Assembly: GCF_000211815.1 (NCBI RefSeq)
Contig: NZ_GL890848.1
Coordinates: forward strand, 60,204 to 124,203
Direction: 5' to 3'
Length of the DNA: 64,000 nucleotides
Source: Moorena producens 3L
GTDB lineage: Bacteria > Cyanobacteriota > Cyanobacteriia > Cyanobacteriales > Coleofasciculaceae
Positions within the stretch are counted from its first letter, which is position 1. Every line of letters begins with the position of its first letter. Positions 1 to 8,183 of this stretch are shown here, piece after piece. Both the position numbers and the translations under genes were made by a program. A model generated the notes under the pieces. That model searched no databases, had not been told where the DNA came from, and was given only the letters and a program-made list of their open reading frames with translations.

Positions 1-211
1 CCCATCGGCTCACGTAAGGGACATACATAATGTTAGTGCGATTCTCGGCAATTTTCTCCATGCCTCGGTGCAGGTAGCCAATTACCGGCTCACAATCTAT
101 CACATCCTCCCCATCTAGGGTGACAATTAAGCGGAGAACGCCATGCATGGAGGGATGGTGGGGACCCATGTTGATCACCATGGGTTCGGTTCTGGTCTCG
201 ATCTTTGCCAT
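1..211 (-). CDS. ndhH: NAD(P)H-quinone oxidoreductase subunit H, 5' end only
   Basis: The minus strand encodes the first 70 residues of NdhH, the 49-kDa-type subunit of the thylakoid NDH-1 complex, which takes part in cyclic electron flow, respiration and CO2 uptake. The start ATG is at 209-211. The N-terminal segments IETRTEPMVINMGPHHPSMH and GYLHRGMEKIAENR are near-invariant in this subunit and lie at the quinone-binding interface with NdhK. The gene runs off the left edge of the window. Its start is separated from the divergent kinase gene by about 280 bp that contains short TTAGC/GCTAGC-type direct repeats (about 232-272). No frameshift is visible in this piece. Confidence 0.95.
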   Translation of the reverse strand, partial: MAKIETRTEPMVINMGPHHPSMHGVLRLIVTLDGEDVIDCEPVIGYLHRGMEKIAENRTNIMYVPYVSRW

Positions 212-495
212 ATTTTGATTAATTGCCCCAACTGTTAGCTGCTAGCTGTTAGCCGCTAGCTATTAGCTTACCAAAACAGAGGCAGATAGGTAGTGTATGT
301 TGTTAACTCTAACAATGCAAGAACAATTTGATATTTTTAATTCAAACTGTTAATTTCTGTTTAAGCTCCTTCTTTCCAATGCTTAGGTTAACGGGAATTG
401 CTACGTAGAAGTTCGGTTCTACGATCCTTAAACTATCAGCAATCACATTACCATCTTTATCAAAGGAGTTGATAGTTTGAATTACTGCACTAGCT

Positions 496-2244
496 GTGCA
501 TCGGGGGTGGATTGTGGTGCCAAGGTGGTTATTACCAAGTATAAGTGAAATTTTATCCCAACAGGAATTAATTGAAAGCGATGACAAGGTTACTGTTTCA
601 GTAGAGCAAGCAACTGTGATTGACACTTGCTCAGTAGGTGCTAGCTGTCGCAGAACAAGAGAAGCGGCTAGCCCTAAGCATAGGGCAGCAGCAGCTAAAG
701 CTCAACGGGAATGGCAAAGTGCGATCGCTACCTTGGAACAGTTGCTGTTGCCAGGGGTTTCAGGCAACCGATCAACAAGCCATAATCCCGAACACTCGTC
801 GAAGCAAGGACTAATTATAGCTGGTCCTGCTCCAGTCTTAAGTGATCGAGAGCTACTGGCAAGTTTCGAGACTGGGATTTTTACGAACGACGCCTTGAAT
901 CCTTGGGCTTTTATGCCCTTCCAGCTACCTCCGGCTCAACCTGATACTACTCCTTTTGTACAAAATACGACCTACAGGTTACCCCTGTTTCCAGGAGACC
1001 CCTTAGCTAACGAGCAGTTTTGTTTAGTTTTTACTAAAGACTTTAGCTTAGTCATGGTCTCTGGGAAAGACCACTTTGGCGTTCCAGGCTTTCAATTCTC
1101 CTTTGACCCAGAGGATATCCAACATGTTTGGGCATCACTGCGCCATAGACTATTACTGAGCAGTTCTCATCATCTCAAGCAGTTGGAAGCTTTAATGGAA
1201 AAATTTGTGCCAAAGCCCCCCGATTACCGCATTGTAATGAACTTTGGTCGTGGGCTTCTGGAGAATTTACCAGAACTGCCTTCAGTAGAACTGAGCCAGA
1301 CTATACCGGTTACAATATCCGAGTCAACAATGGTTCAGCCAAGACAACCTCAGCATCAGAGGGATAGGGTCAAAACTGGTAGTCACTCACAAAATGGGTC
1401 TTCTAGTACACCCTTTGCCAAGAAACAGAAAGTACAGGAGCCTAACTGGCAACGATTGGTGAAAAATGAAGCGCGAGGCTTTCCTAGAATCTCTGCTGTT
1501 CACCCAAAAGAAAATTCTGAAGCTACACCTGACGTTGAGCTGCTCCGAGCTCTGACCCATGAAATCCGGACACCCCTAACTACAATTCACACCCTGACTA
1601 AACTACTGCTTAGACGTCGTGACTTGCCTCCAGAAGTCATGCGGCGTATAGAAATTATTGACCATGAGTGTAGCGAACAAATCAACCGCATGGAGTTGAT
1701 TTTCCGGGCAGTAGAATTAGAAACAACGGCAGCCAAGCAAACCCCTGTTAGCCTGACCTGTATATCTCTGGCTCGGGTTTTTCACAACAGCATCCCCCGC
1801 TGGCAAAAACAAGCACAGCGACGTAATTTAACCCTAGATGTAGTCTTACCGCAACAGTTGCCAACAGTGGTCAGTCATCCCGCCTTGCTAGATCAGGTGC
1901 TAACTGGCTTGATGGAAAATTTCACCCGGTCTATTCCAACAGGGGGTCACATCCAGTTACAGGTTACACCTGCTGGAAACCAGCTGAAGTTACAATTCCA
2001 GTCTCAGATTAATCACGAAACAATTGCTGACGACCATTGCCCGACATTGAAGTCCCTTGGTCAGCTGCTGACTTTCCAGCCAGAAACGGGTAGTATCAGT
2101 TTGAATTTGAATGTGACCAAAAATCTATTCCAGGCGTTGGGGGGCAAACTAATTGTTAAGCAACGACCCCAACAGGGTGAGGTGATGACAGTATTTTTAC
2201 CGTTAGCTGACCTGGCTAAGACACCATTGCCTGGGATTGGTTAA
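496..2244 (+). CDS. DICT-like sensor histidine kinase with intact H-box but degenerate ATPase domain
   Basis: A 582-residue two-component sensor-like protein without membrane segments. Residues about 115-240 resemble the DICT sensory domain of the next gene. A HisKA helix around residues 350-400 carries the phospho-acceptor His355 in a THEIRTP motif. The C-terminal part (about 440-570) is shaped like HATPase_c: an N-box remnant with Glu-Asn survives, but the D-x-G-x-G box is absent, and the G2 region reads GSISLNLN where GTGLGL is expected, so ATP binding is doubtful. The frame opens at 481 after a TGA. GTG 496 is the first usable start, and GTG 511 or 514 are alternatives. The gene converges with the 2264-3700 kinase, leaving a 19-bp gap. 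Confidence 0.75.
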   Translation: MHRGWIVVPRWLLPSISEILSQQELIESDDKVTVSVEQATVIDTCSVGASCRRTREAASPKHRAAAAKAQREWQSAIATLEQLLLPGVSGNRSTSHNPEHSSKQGLIIAGPAPVLSDRELLASFETGIFTNDALNPWAFMPFQLPPAQPDTTPFVQNTTYRLPLFPGDPLANEQFCLVFTKDFSLVMVSGKDHFGVPGFQFSFDPEDIQHVWASLRHRLLLSSSHHLKQLEALMEKFVPKPPDYRIVMNFGRGLLENLPELPSVELSQTIPVTISESTMVQPRQPQHQRDRVKTGSHSQNGSSSTPFAKKQKVQEPNWQRLVKNEARGFPRISAVHPKENSEATPDVELLRALTHEIRTPLTTIHTLTKLLLRRRDLPPEVMRRIEIIDHECSEQINRMELIFRAVELETTAAKQTPVSLTCISLARVFHNSIPRWQKQAQRRNLTLDVVLPQQLPTVVSHPALLDQVLTGLMENFTRSIPTGGHIQLQVTPAGNQLKLQFQSQINHETIADDHCPTLKSLGQLLTFQPETGSISLNLNVTKNLFQALGGKLIVKQRPQQGEVMTVFLPLADLAKTPLPGIG

Positions 2245-2263
2245 CCATTACCTCGACGATTTT

Positions 2264-3700
2264 TTAAGTTTCAGAGGCAATTGGTAGCAGCACTTTAAAT
2301 TGGGAGCCTTGCCCGAATCGACTAACTACTGCAATTGAACCACCGCCCCGTTGTAATAACTGTTGCACAATGGTTAAACCTATCCCTGCACCAAGGTCTT
2401 CCCTAGGTGTTGACCTACCCCGATAAAAACTGTCAAAAATCTTAGGTATGTCACTTTCAGCAATGCCAATACCTGTATCACTAAATATCAGCTGAACATA
2501 CTTGCCCTTACGAGTTCCCTGTACTCTAACTTTACCGCCAGCGGGAGTAAACTTTAAACTATTGTGCAACAGATTAATCACGATATGCCTCAAGCCCACC
2601 TCTGAAAACAAGACTGAGGGGAGATTGGCGGGAATTGTGTAGCCGAGCTGGATGCCTTTTTCTTGGGCAAGGGGTTGATAGGTGCTGACAATACCAGGAA
2701 CAATGTCTGCTAGCTTCAACGGCAAGGTTTGATCCGTTTGGGGGTCACCCTCTAGCTGAACCAGTTCTAGTAATCCAGCCACTAAGGAATTTAAGCGATC
2801 GCATTCTTTATAAAGAAGCCCAATATAGCGTTGGCGTTGGGCGAGCTTCATTTGTGAGGCATCGAGCAGCTTCAGGGCAGTTTTCATGTTCGTTATGGGT
2901 GTCCGTAATTCCTGAGCCACTCGCTGAAGTATCTCATCACTCATATAAGGCTCGACCTTTGATAAGGAATTCTTCCCTACCACAACCGACTCAGGAACTG
3001 CTGGCGGTGATGGGGGAGATGGGTTAGTCTCCCCGATTGGCTGTGTTGCCAGGGTATTCTGAACAATTTCTTCTGTACGTTGTACTTGTTTAAGCAACAA
3101 CTGGGTTAGTAGTGTACTATTAAGTGTTTCTGGGGGAGCTAAAAGGGTTTCCCAATGGCTGAGTTGGTCTGCTGTATTGCTCCCAATAACTGTACTTAAC
3201 CCCTGTAAAAACTGCCGAATTACTGATTGCTCAAGGGTAAAAACAGCTAACAATGGTTGACTGAGTTCACTATCAGTTAGATTGTCAGATTCCGATAGAT
3301 CAGGCTGGCAAGCCACAATTAAACTACTATAGTTCTCACCGAGAATCAGTAAGAAATACTCCTGTTGTAGTTGAGTTTCAGTCTCCAACGGTAGGGAAAA
3401 CAGTTGAGAATCTCTGTTGAGGTTAACTCCGTTTTTCCAGTCATCTCCTAAACAGTGGCACAGATAAATTGTTTTGGGTAAATCAACCTGTTGTTGATAC
3501 CGTTTTATTTCTCTGTGCCAGCCCTCACCCTGTGGCTTGACCAAAATTGTGGCTGAAATGTTTTGCTGAATTAGCAGGTCAAAGGTTGCTCTGACTAGCG
3601 ATTTCAGGGTGACAGGAGTGATTGTTAGAGACTCGGGAGAGGCAAGAGTCTCTAAAACCAGCTGGTAGAGAGACAATTCTGGATTAGGTGGCAGGTTCAT
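2264..3700 (-). CDS. DICT-domain histidine kinase lacking the phospho-acceptor His
   Basis: A 478-residue soluble sensor kinase. Residues 5-175 look like a DICT sensory domain (SLYQLVLETL at the start; EYFLLILGENYSSLIVA near 115-130). The HisKA dimerisation helix at 255-310 reads VAQELRTP, so the usual His is Gln263 (codon CAG). The HATPase_c domain is complete: N-box Asn380, G1 box DTGIGI from Asp408, F-box, and G2 box GAGIGL at 437-442. It should bind ATP but cannot phosphorylate itself at the normal site. Its convergent neighbour has the opposite lesion. The ATG start is followed by a proline-rich linker (about 228-236) typical of soluble cyanobacterial kinases. Upstream of the start, GGTTTGGTTAAAGGT is directly repeated. 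Confidence 0.82.
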   Translation of the reverse strand: MNLPPNPELSLYQLVLETLASPESLTITPVTLKSLVRATFDLLIQQNISATILVKPQGEGWHREIKRYQQQVDLPKTIYLCHCLGDDWKNGVNLNRDSQLFSLPLETETQLQQEYFLLILGENYSSLIVACQPDLSESDNLTDSELSQPLLAVFTLEQSVIRQFLQGLSTVIGSNTADQLSHWETLLAPPETLNSTLLTQLLLKQVQRTEEIVQNTLATQPIGETNPSPPSPPAVPESVVVGKNSLSKVEPYMSDEILQRVAQELRTPITNMKTALKLLDASQMKLAQRQRYIGLLYKECDRLNSLVAGLLELVQLEGDPQTDQTLPLKLADIVPGIVSTYQPLAQEKGIQLGYTIPANLPSVLFSEVGLRHIVINLLHNSLKFTPAGGKVRVQGTRKGKYVQLIFSDTGIGIAESDIPKIFDSFYRGRSTPREDLGAGIGLTIVQQLLQRGGGSIAVVSRFGQGSQFKVLLPIASET

Positions 3701-3804
3701 TTAGGGTTAAAGGTGGTTTGGTTAAAGGTGGTTTGGTTAAAGCTTAAACGTTGACCTTCCATGTGATAATCTACAACCTGCCCGCTAAAATAGCTGTCAA
3801 CTTG

Positions 3805-5325
3805 CTAACCTATAACCTGTAGCCTACTCATCAAAGCATCTCGGGCTTGCTCTCGGTCATCGAAGTGGATTTTTTCAGTGCCCAGAATTTGATAATCTTC
3901 GTGACCCTTACCAGCAATTAAAACTCCATCCCCCGGTTTTGCTTGCAAGATGGCAGTCCGAATGGCGGTAGCGCGATCGCAAATTACCATTGGTTCCACT
4001 GATTGAGGAATCCCCTCTAAAACATCCTCTAAGATGCTTTCTGGGTTTTCGGTGCGAGGGTTATCCGAGGTGACTACAGCAACATCAGCTAACTGAGCCG
4101 CTATTTTCCCCATCTTAGGACGCTTAGTGCGATCGCGATCGCCACCACAGCCAAATACACAAATCATCTTGCCCTCAATAAAGGGTCGTGATGCCCTTAG
4201 TAAGTTTTCCAAACTATCTGGGGTGTGGGCATAATCGACAATAACACTAATATCCTGTTCCGGTTGAATTTGCACCCGTTCCATCCGCCCTGGCACTCCT
4301 GGAAATTGAGCCAAGGCTGCTGCTACTAATTCTAAATCCAAACCCAGCTCTAAAACTGTTCCTACTGCTGCGAGCAAGTTAGACAGATTGTATTGACCCA
4401 CTAGGGGCGAATTAAAGCTAACCTCTCCTACTGGAGTATGCATAATTCCTCTAACCCCTGTTGGCTCGTAGCTTAAGTCCTTCGTCCAGAAATCAGCGGA
4501 TGGGTTTTGGATACTATAGCTCCAGACTTGCTCAGTTGGTAACTGTTGGATTAACCGCTCTCCATAGGAGTCATCAGCATTAATAATTGCCCTGCCTTTG
4601 AGATAGTCGGAACTAAACAGCTTAGCTTTAGCGCTGAAGTAATCATCCATGTTCTGGTGGTAGTCCAAATGGTCTTGGGTGAGATTGGTAAACACCGCCA
4701 CCTCAAACGGACAGCCCTGGATTCGACCTTGGGCTAAGGCGTGTGAACTAACTTCCATCACTGCCATTTGGGCACCTGCTTTGACCGCTAACTGGAGCTG
4801 TTGTTGCAATTGAACTGCAAATGGTGTAGTGTAGCTTGCTGTTTGCTCAAAACCTGGCCAACGGGCATAGAGGGTACCCAAAAGTGCTGTGGGGATAGGA
4901 CTAGAGCTATGAGCGAGCAGAAATTCAATCAGATGGGTAGTTGTAGTTTTGCCATTAGTACCCGTGACTCCAATCAGCCTGAGCTTCTGTGCTGGGTAGT
5001 CGTAGAAGGCTGCTGCAGTTTGAGCAGACACGGTGGTCATGTCATCGGCAGCAATTACACAAACTCCTGTTTCCGGTGAAAGTTCCTGGGGGGGATGTTT
5101 GGCAGCCGCTTGGGGAGAAATTATCGCTGCTACTGCCCCAGATGCGATCGCACTTTCCCAGAACTCTCCACCATCTACCCTAGTGCCTGGCATCCCGATA
5201 AATAAATCTCCTGGTTGGCAGGCGTGGGAATTGGTACAGATGCCTGTAACCGTTACATCAAGACCCTCGGGGCTAGGAATTTCCACAATATTGGCAATTT
5301 TGGCTAATAATTCCCTTAGCTTCAT
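3805..5325 (-). CDS. murE: UDP-N-acetylmuramoyl-tripeptide synthetase (MurE)
   Basis: Cytoplasmic Mur ligase that adds the third-position diamino acid to UDP-MurNAc-L-Ala-D-Glu in peptidoglycan synthesis. The 506-residue length is normal. The ATP-binding loop GTNGKTTT is at residues 122-129, the central-domain motif EVSSHAL at 191-197, and DNPR at 421-424. DNPR is the signature of enzymes that use meso-diaminopimelate rather than lysine. A C-terminal GKGHEDYQ follows. The start ATG at 5323-5325 gives the usual MKLRELL N-terminus. The next gene on the same strand upstream is the small glutaredoxin-like gene, about 110 bp away, with the gap filled by AACCGTC repeats, so co-transcription is uncertain. 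Confidence 0.96.
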   Translation of the reverse strand: MKLRELLAKIANIVEIPSPEGLDVTVTGICTNSHACQPGDLFIGMPGTRVDGGEFWESAIASGAVAAIISPQAAAKHPPQELSPETGVCVIAADDMTTVSAQTAAAFYDYPAQKLRLIGVTGTNGKTTTTHLIEFLLAHSSSPIPTALLGTLYARWPGFEQTASYTTPFAVQLQQQLQLAVKAGAQMAVMEVSSHALAQGRIQGCPFEVAVFTNLTQDHLDYHQNMDDYFSAKAKLFSSDYLKGRAIINADDSYGERLIQQLPTEQVWSYSIQNPSADFWTKDLSYEPTGVRGIMHTPVGEVSFNSPLVGQYNLSNLLAAVGTVLELGLDLELVAAALAQFPGVPGRMERVQIQPEQDISVIVDYAHTPDSLENLLRASRPFIEGKMICVFGCGGDRDRTKRPKMGKIAAQLADVAVVTSDNPRTENPESILEDVLEGIPQSVEPMVICDRATAIRTAILQAKPGDGVLIAGKGHEDYQILGTEKIHFDDREQARDALMSRLQVIG

Positions 5326-5433
5326 AATCTATTGCACCAAATGACACTATAAGATCTACCGAATCATCACAGCCACCAGTCAACCGTCAACCGTTAAACC
5401 GTCAACCGTCAAACCGTCAACCTGATGTATCGC

Positions 5434-5706
5434 CTATTTTGGCTCACTAACAGGGAAATATTTCCGTAACATTCGCTGCAATTGTGCAACGCTAGCACGA
5501 GGAGAGGGGCGAGGCAGGAGCTGTTCCTGACCAAAGTGGTTGATACATAGTACTGGCACTTCATACTGATAGGATTGGAACCAATCCTCTCGACTGGTAA
5601 TGTCTCGAACCTCTAGCTTAAAGGTTAACCCTTCAATCATCTCTAGCTTTTCAAGCAATCCCTCACAAAGATGGCAACCGGGTTTACTGTAAAGAATTAA
5701 TTCCAT
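5434..5706 (-). CDS. glutaredoxin-family (DUF836-like) thiol protein
   Basis: A 90-residue thioredoxin-fold protein. The N-terminus MELILYSKPGCHLCEGL is a first beta strand followed by a CHLC active site at residues 11-14. The cis-proline loop is present as YEVPVLCINH (about 48-57). This matches small cyanobacterial glutaredoxin-like proteins. No target can be deduced. The start ATG (5704-5706) lies directly before the redox motif, as expected for the family. The gene sits upstream of murE on the same strand. The opposite-strand S-formylglutathione hydrolase gene begins 140 bp away, giving a divergent arrangement of two thiol-related genes, though a functional link is only a guess. Confidence 0.82.
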   Translation of the reverse strand: MELILYSKPGCHLCEGLLEKLEMIEGLTFKLEVRDITSREDWFQSYQYEVPVLCINHFGQEQLLPRPSPRASVAQLQRMLRKYFPVSEPK

Positions 5707-5846
5707 CAGGCAAGTTAGTTGAAAATTGTTGATTTAGACGATAGTTTAGTAAAGATAAGTGCAGCTTCGGCAAACATAGCTGGAGAAACGCTAAAATGCT
5801 GGACAGCCACATTCGCCTTCATGGTACGTCCATTTGAACCAGCCCC

Positions 5847-6698
5847 ATGTCCACAGACCTTCGCCTCGTCTCCGAAAACCGTTGCTTTGGCGGTACAGTA
5901 GGTTTTTACACTCATCAATCTCAGACTTGTAGGAGCGAGATGGGGTTTTCCGTATACCAACCCCCCCAGGCGAAAGTGCAATCCGTTCCAGTTCTATATT
6001 ACCTGTCAGGTTTGACTTGCACGGAAGAGAATTTTATGGTTAAATCGGGTGCTCAGCGATTTGCAGCCAAGTATGGATTGATGTTGGTGGCTCCAGATAC
6101 CAGCCCTCGGAATACAGGAATTCCAGGTGAGGACGATGAGTGGGACTTGGGGTCTGGTGCTGGTTTTTACGTAGATGCCACTCTTGAACCTTGGTCAGCT
6201 CACTACCAAATGTATAGCTACGTTGTCCATGAGTTACCCGAGGTAATTGCCAAAAATTTCCCCACGCAAGTTGAGAAACAAGGTATATTTGGTCATTCTA
6301 TGGGCGGTCATGGTGCGTTGATTTGTGCCTTAAAAAACCCAAAGCAGTACCTATCTGTTTCTGCTTTTGCTCCCATTGCTGCTCCCATGCGCAGCCCCTG
6401 GGGTCAGAAGGCATTCACCAATTACCTCGGGACAGACCAAGAGCAATGGCGAGCTTACGATGCCAGCGAACTGGTGTTGACAGCCAACTATAACCATACA
6501 ATTTTGATTGACCAAGGCACCGCTGACCCCTTTTATGAGAAGCAGCAGTTGCTCCCTGAGGTGTTTGAGAAGGCTTGTGAAAAAGCAGATCAGCCCCTGA
6601 CTTTCCGTCTCCAGGTCGGCTATAACCATGGTTACTATTTTATCGCCACCTTTATAAAAGACCATATCAGCCATCATGCTGAGGCTTTGTTGGATTGA
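5847..6698 (+). CDS. fghA: S-formylglutathione hydrolase
   Basis: Alpha/beta-hydrolase of the esterase D family that hydrolyses S-formylglutathione to formate and glutathione in formaldehyde detoxification. The 283-residue length is typical. The oxyanion segment YYLSGLTCTEENF (about 51-63), nucleophile elbow GHSMGGHG (about 149-156), acid loop DQGTADPFY and catalytic His in GYNHGYYFI are all visible. The start at 5847 gives MSTDLRLVSENRCFGG, matching the usual N-terminus. The partner formaldehyde dehydrogenase is not adjacent: 5707-5846 upstream has no recognisable gene. An opposite-strand frame at 5715-5981 looks like a shadow. Confidence 0.94.
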   Translation: MSTDLRLVSENRCFGGTVGFYTHQSQTCRSEMGFSVYQPPQAKVQSVPVLYYLSGLTCTEENFMVKSGAQRFAAKYGLMLVAPDTSPRNTGIPGEDDEWDLGSGAGFYVDATLEPWSAHYQMYSYVVHELPEVIAKNFPTQVEKQGIFGHSMGGHGALICALKNPKQYLSVSAFAPIAAPMRSPWGQKAFTNYLGTDQEQWRAYDASELVLTANYNHTILIDQGTADPFYEKQQLLPEVFEKACEKADQPLTFRLQVGYNHGYYFIATFIKDHISHHAEALLD

Positions 6699-6968
6699 AC
6701 AAAATTGAGATAATCCCTTGGTTGCTGAAAAAGTCGAGGTTGGAAGTGTGGACAATACTTCTGCTATTCAGGTTAATCAAAAACTCTAAAAAAACTGGTA
6801 ATTTATAACTATTAAACCCAGTTTTATTTCTGCAAATCCTAGAATAATATACAGATTTTAGAATAATGTGTTGTTAAAAAAAACTCATTAACTAAGCGCA
6901 TAAATCTTGTAAATACTAGGAAAATAAAAACAAATTAATGTCAACATCAGTACATTGAGGTTCTGAAT

Positions 6969-7715
6969 ATGGCTAATGAAGGTGAAATGTTGGCTTCAAC
7001 TGTGAACCATCAGCAGTGGGTTTGTACCGTTTGTGGCTATAACATGATTGGTGAAATGCCTGATGTCTGTCCGTTCTGTAGAGCACGCCATGACAAATTC
7101 GTTACTTGGGATGAGGCAGAGCAAACCTATCGAGTGACCCCACACCAGATAAATAACTACGTTACACAATTGATTTCTGTGCCTCGTCTTGGTATGGAGC
7201 ATGCTGCTTATCGCATTGAAACGGATAGTGGTGCGGTATGGATTGATTGTCCATCAGCATTCAATCGAGACTTGGAGCCAGTAGAAGCTATCTACTTTAC
7301 CCATAAAGATTTCATGGGTGCATCCAACCAGTATCGTGATTTATGGGAAGCTAAAGTTTATCTGCACGTTAACGATGCTGAGCATCCACTTGCCGAGCAA
7401 TTTCCGATTGACAACAAAATTTATGGTGACTTCACCGAGCATGGCATTGAAGCTTTCTATATTGGTGGACATACACCGGGCTTCATGATATATATCTATG
7501 ACTTGGTCTTGTTTATTGGTGACTATGCCTTCCCTCCAGGGTCTAGTATGCAATTCAACCCCTTTGGACCAAAAGACAAAACCCGTAAACGTGCATCACG
7601 GATACTAGATATTGTTTCCGAGAGATCCCTTGAGGTTGTATGTGGCTTCAACTTTTTTACTGACTTCGATAGCTGGCGTGAGGATTTCAATCACCTACTT
7701 GATACAGCTAGATAA
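6969..7715 (+). CDS. rubredoxin-like domain fused to a metallo-beta-lactamase-fold protein
   Basis: A 248-residue protein. Residues 17-46 form a short rubrerythrin-type rubredoxin knuckle (CTVCGY then CPFC), which should bind one iron. Residues about 60-245 have the metallo-beta-lactamase fold, but the metal motif is not the canonical HxHxDH: the strand ends YFTHKDFMG, and a later GGHTPGF supplies one conserved His. Some lactamase-fold families carry a variant THRDD-type motif, and this resembles them. A redox or O2/NO-related role is possible from the domain pairing but is not shown. ATG 6969 is preceded by a GAGG ribosome-binding site 8 bp upstream. The gene is monocistronic, with 270 bp of AT-rich sequence before it. 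Confidence 0.72.
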   Translation: MANEGEMLASTVNHQQWVCTVCGYNMIGEMPDVCPFCRARHDKFVTWDEAEQTYRVTPHQINNYVTQLISVPRLGMEHAAYRIETDSGAVWIDCPSAFNRDLEPVEAIYFTHKDFMGASNQYRDLWEAKVYLHVNDAEHPLAEQFPIDNKIYGDFTEHGIEAFYIGGHTPGFMIYIYDLVLFIGDYAFPPGSSMQFNPFGPKDKTRKRASRILDIVSERSLEVVCGFNFFTDFDSWREDFNHLLDTAR

Positions 7716-8183
7716 ATTCAAGAAGCGGTGTTGCTTAATAATGGAATGATTAACCAACGCCGAAATTCAAACCATTAACCATCTAGGATTAATAGCAGCA
7801 ATTATCGATTTTTATCTGTTATTACACATTGGAAACAGCATTTTGTAACTAGCAACTTGGGTTATTAAGCTGTTGCCCATTTAAATTGGTTATTATTCAG
7901 TCTCTTGCAGAGCGCGAGTGGGTGAAACCACGGCAGACCGCGAGTGGGGGAGACCCCCGGATGAAGGCACTGCCTCCCCAAGACCGCGCTACATCCCTTG
8001 GAAAAAACACCGTCAAACCCTCTCCCCTGCTCCCCTGCTGTCAAAACAATAGAATTTAAATGAAAACCAGCTTAGCTGGCTTTGAGGACGGCAATATCCC
8101 AAAAAGAAGACGTGAAGACCGATCTATGGGATCGCACTGGCTTTTTTAGAATTGTGAACAGTTAGAGGAAAGAGTGATTAGAG
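7716..8183. repeat. intergenic region with a dispersed GC-rich hairpin repeat
   Basis: 468 bp without a gene. At 7911-7990 lies a copy of a dispersed repeat that starts AGCGCGAGTGG, contains a GGGGG/CCCCC inverted repeat and ends GACCGCGCT. Related copies occur at about 14142-14170, 19373-19460, 42117-42230, 53911-53935 and 59461-59500. The remainder should hold the clpB promoter, but no heat-shock operator was recognised. Confidence 0.6.

Noticed and set aside
5715..5981. 88-codon minus-strand ORF overlapping the start of the S-formylglutathione hydrolase gene
   Set aside because: Antisense to the conserved N-terminal coding region, with no domain. Judged a shadow.
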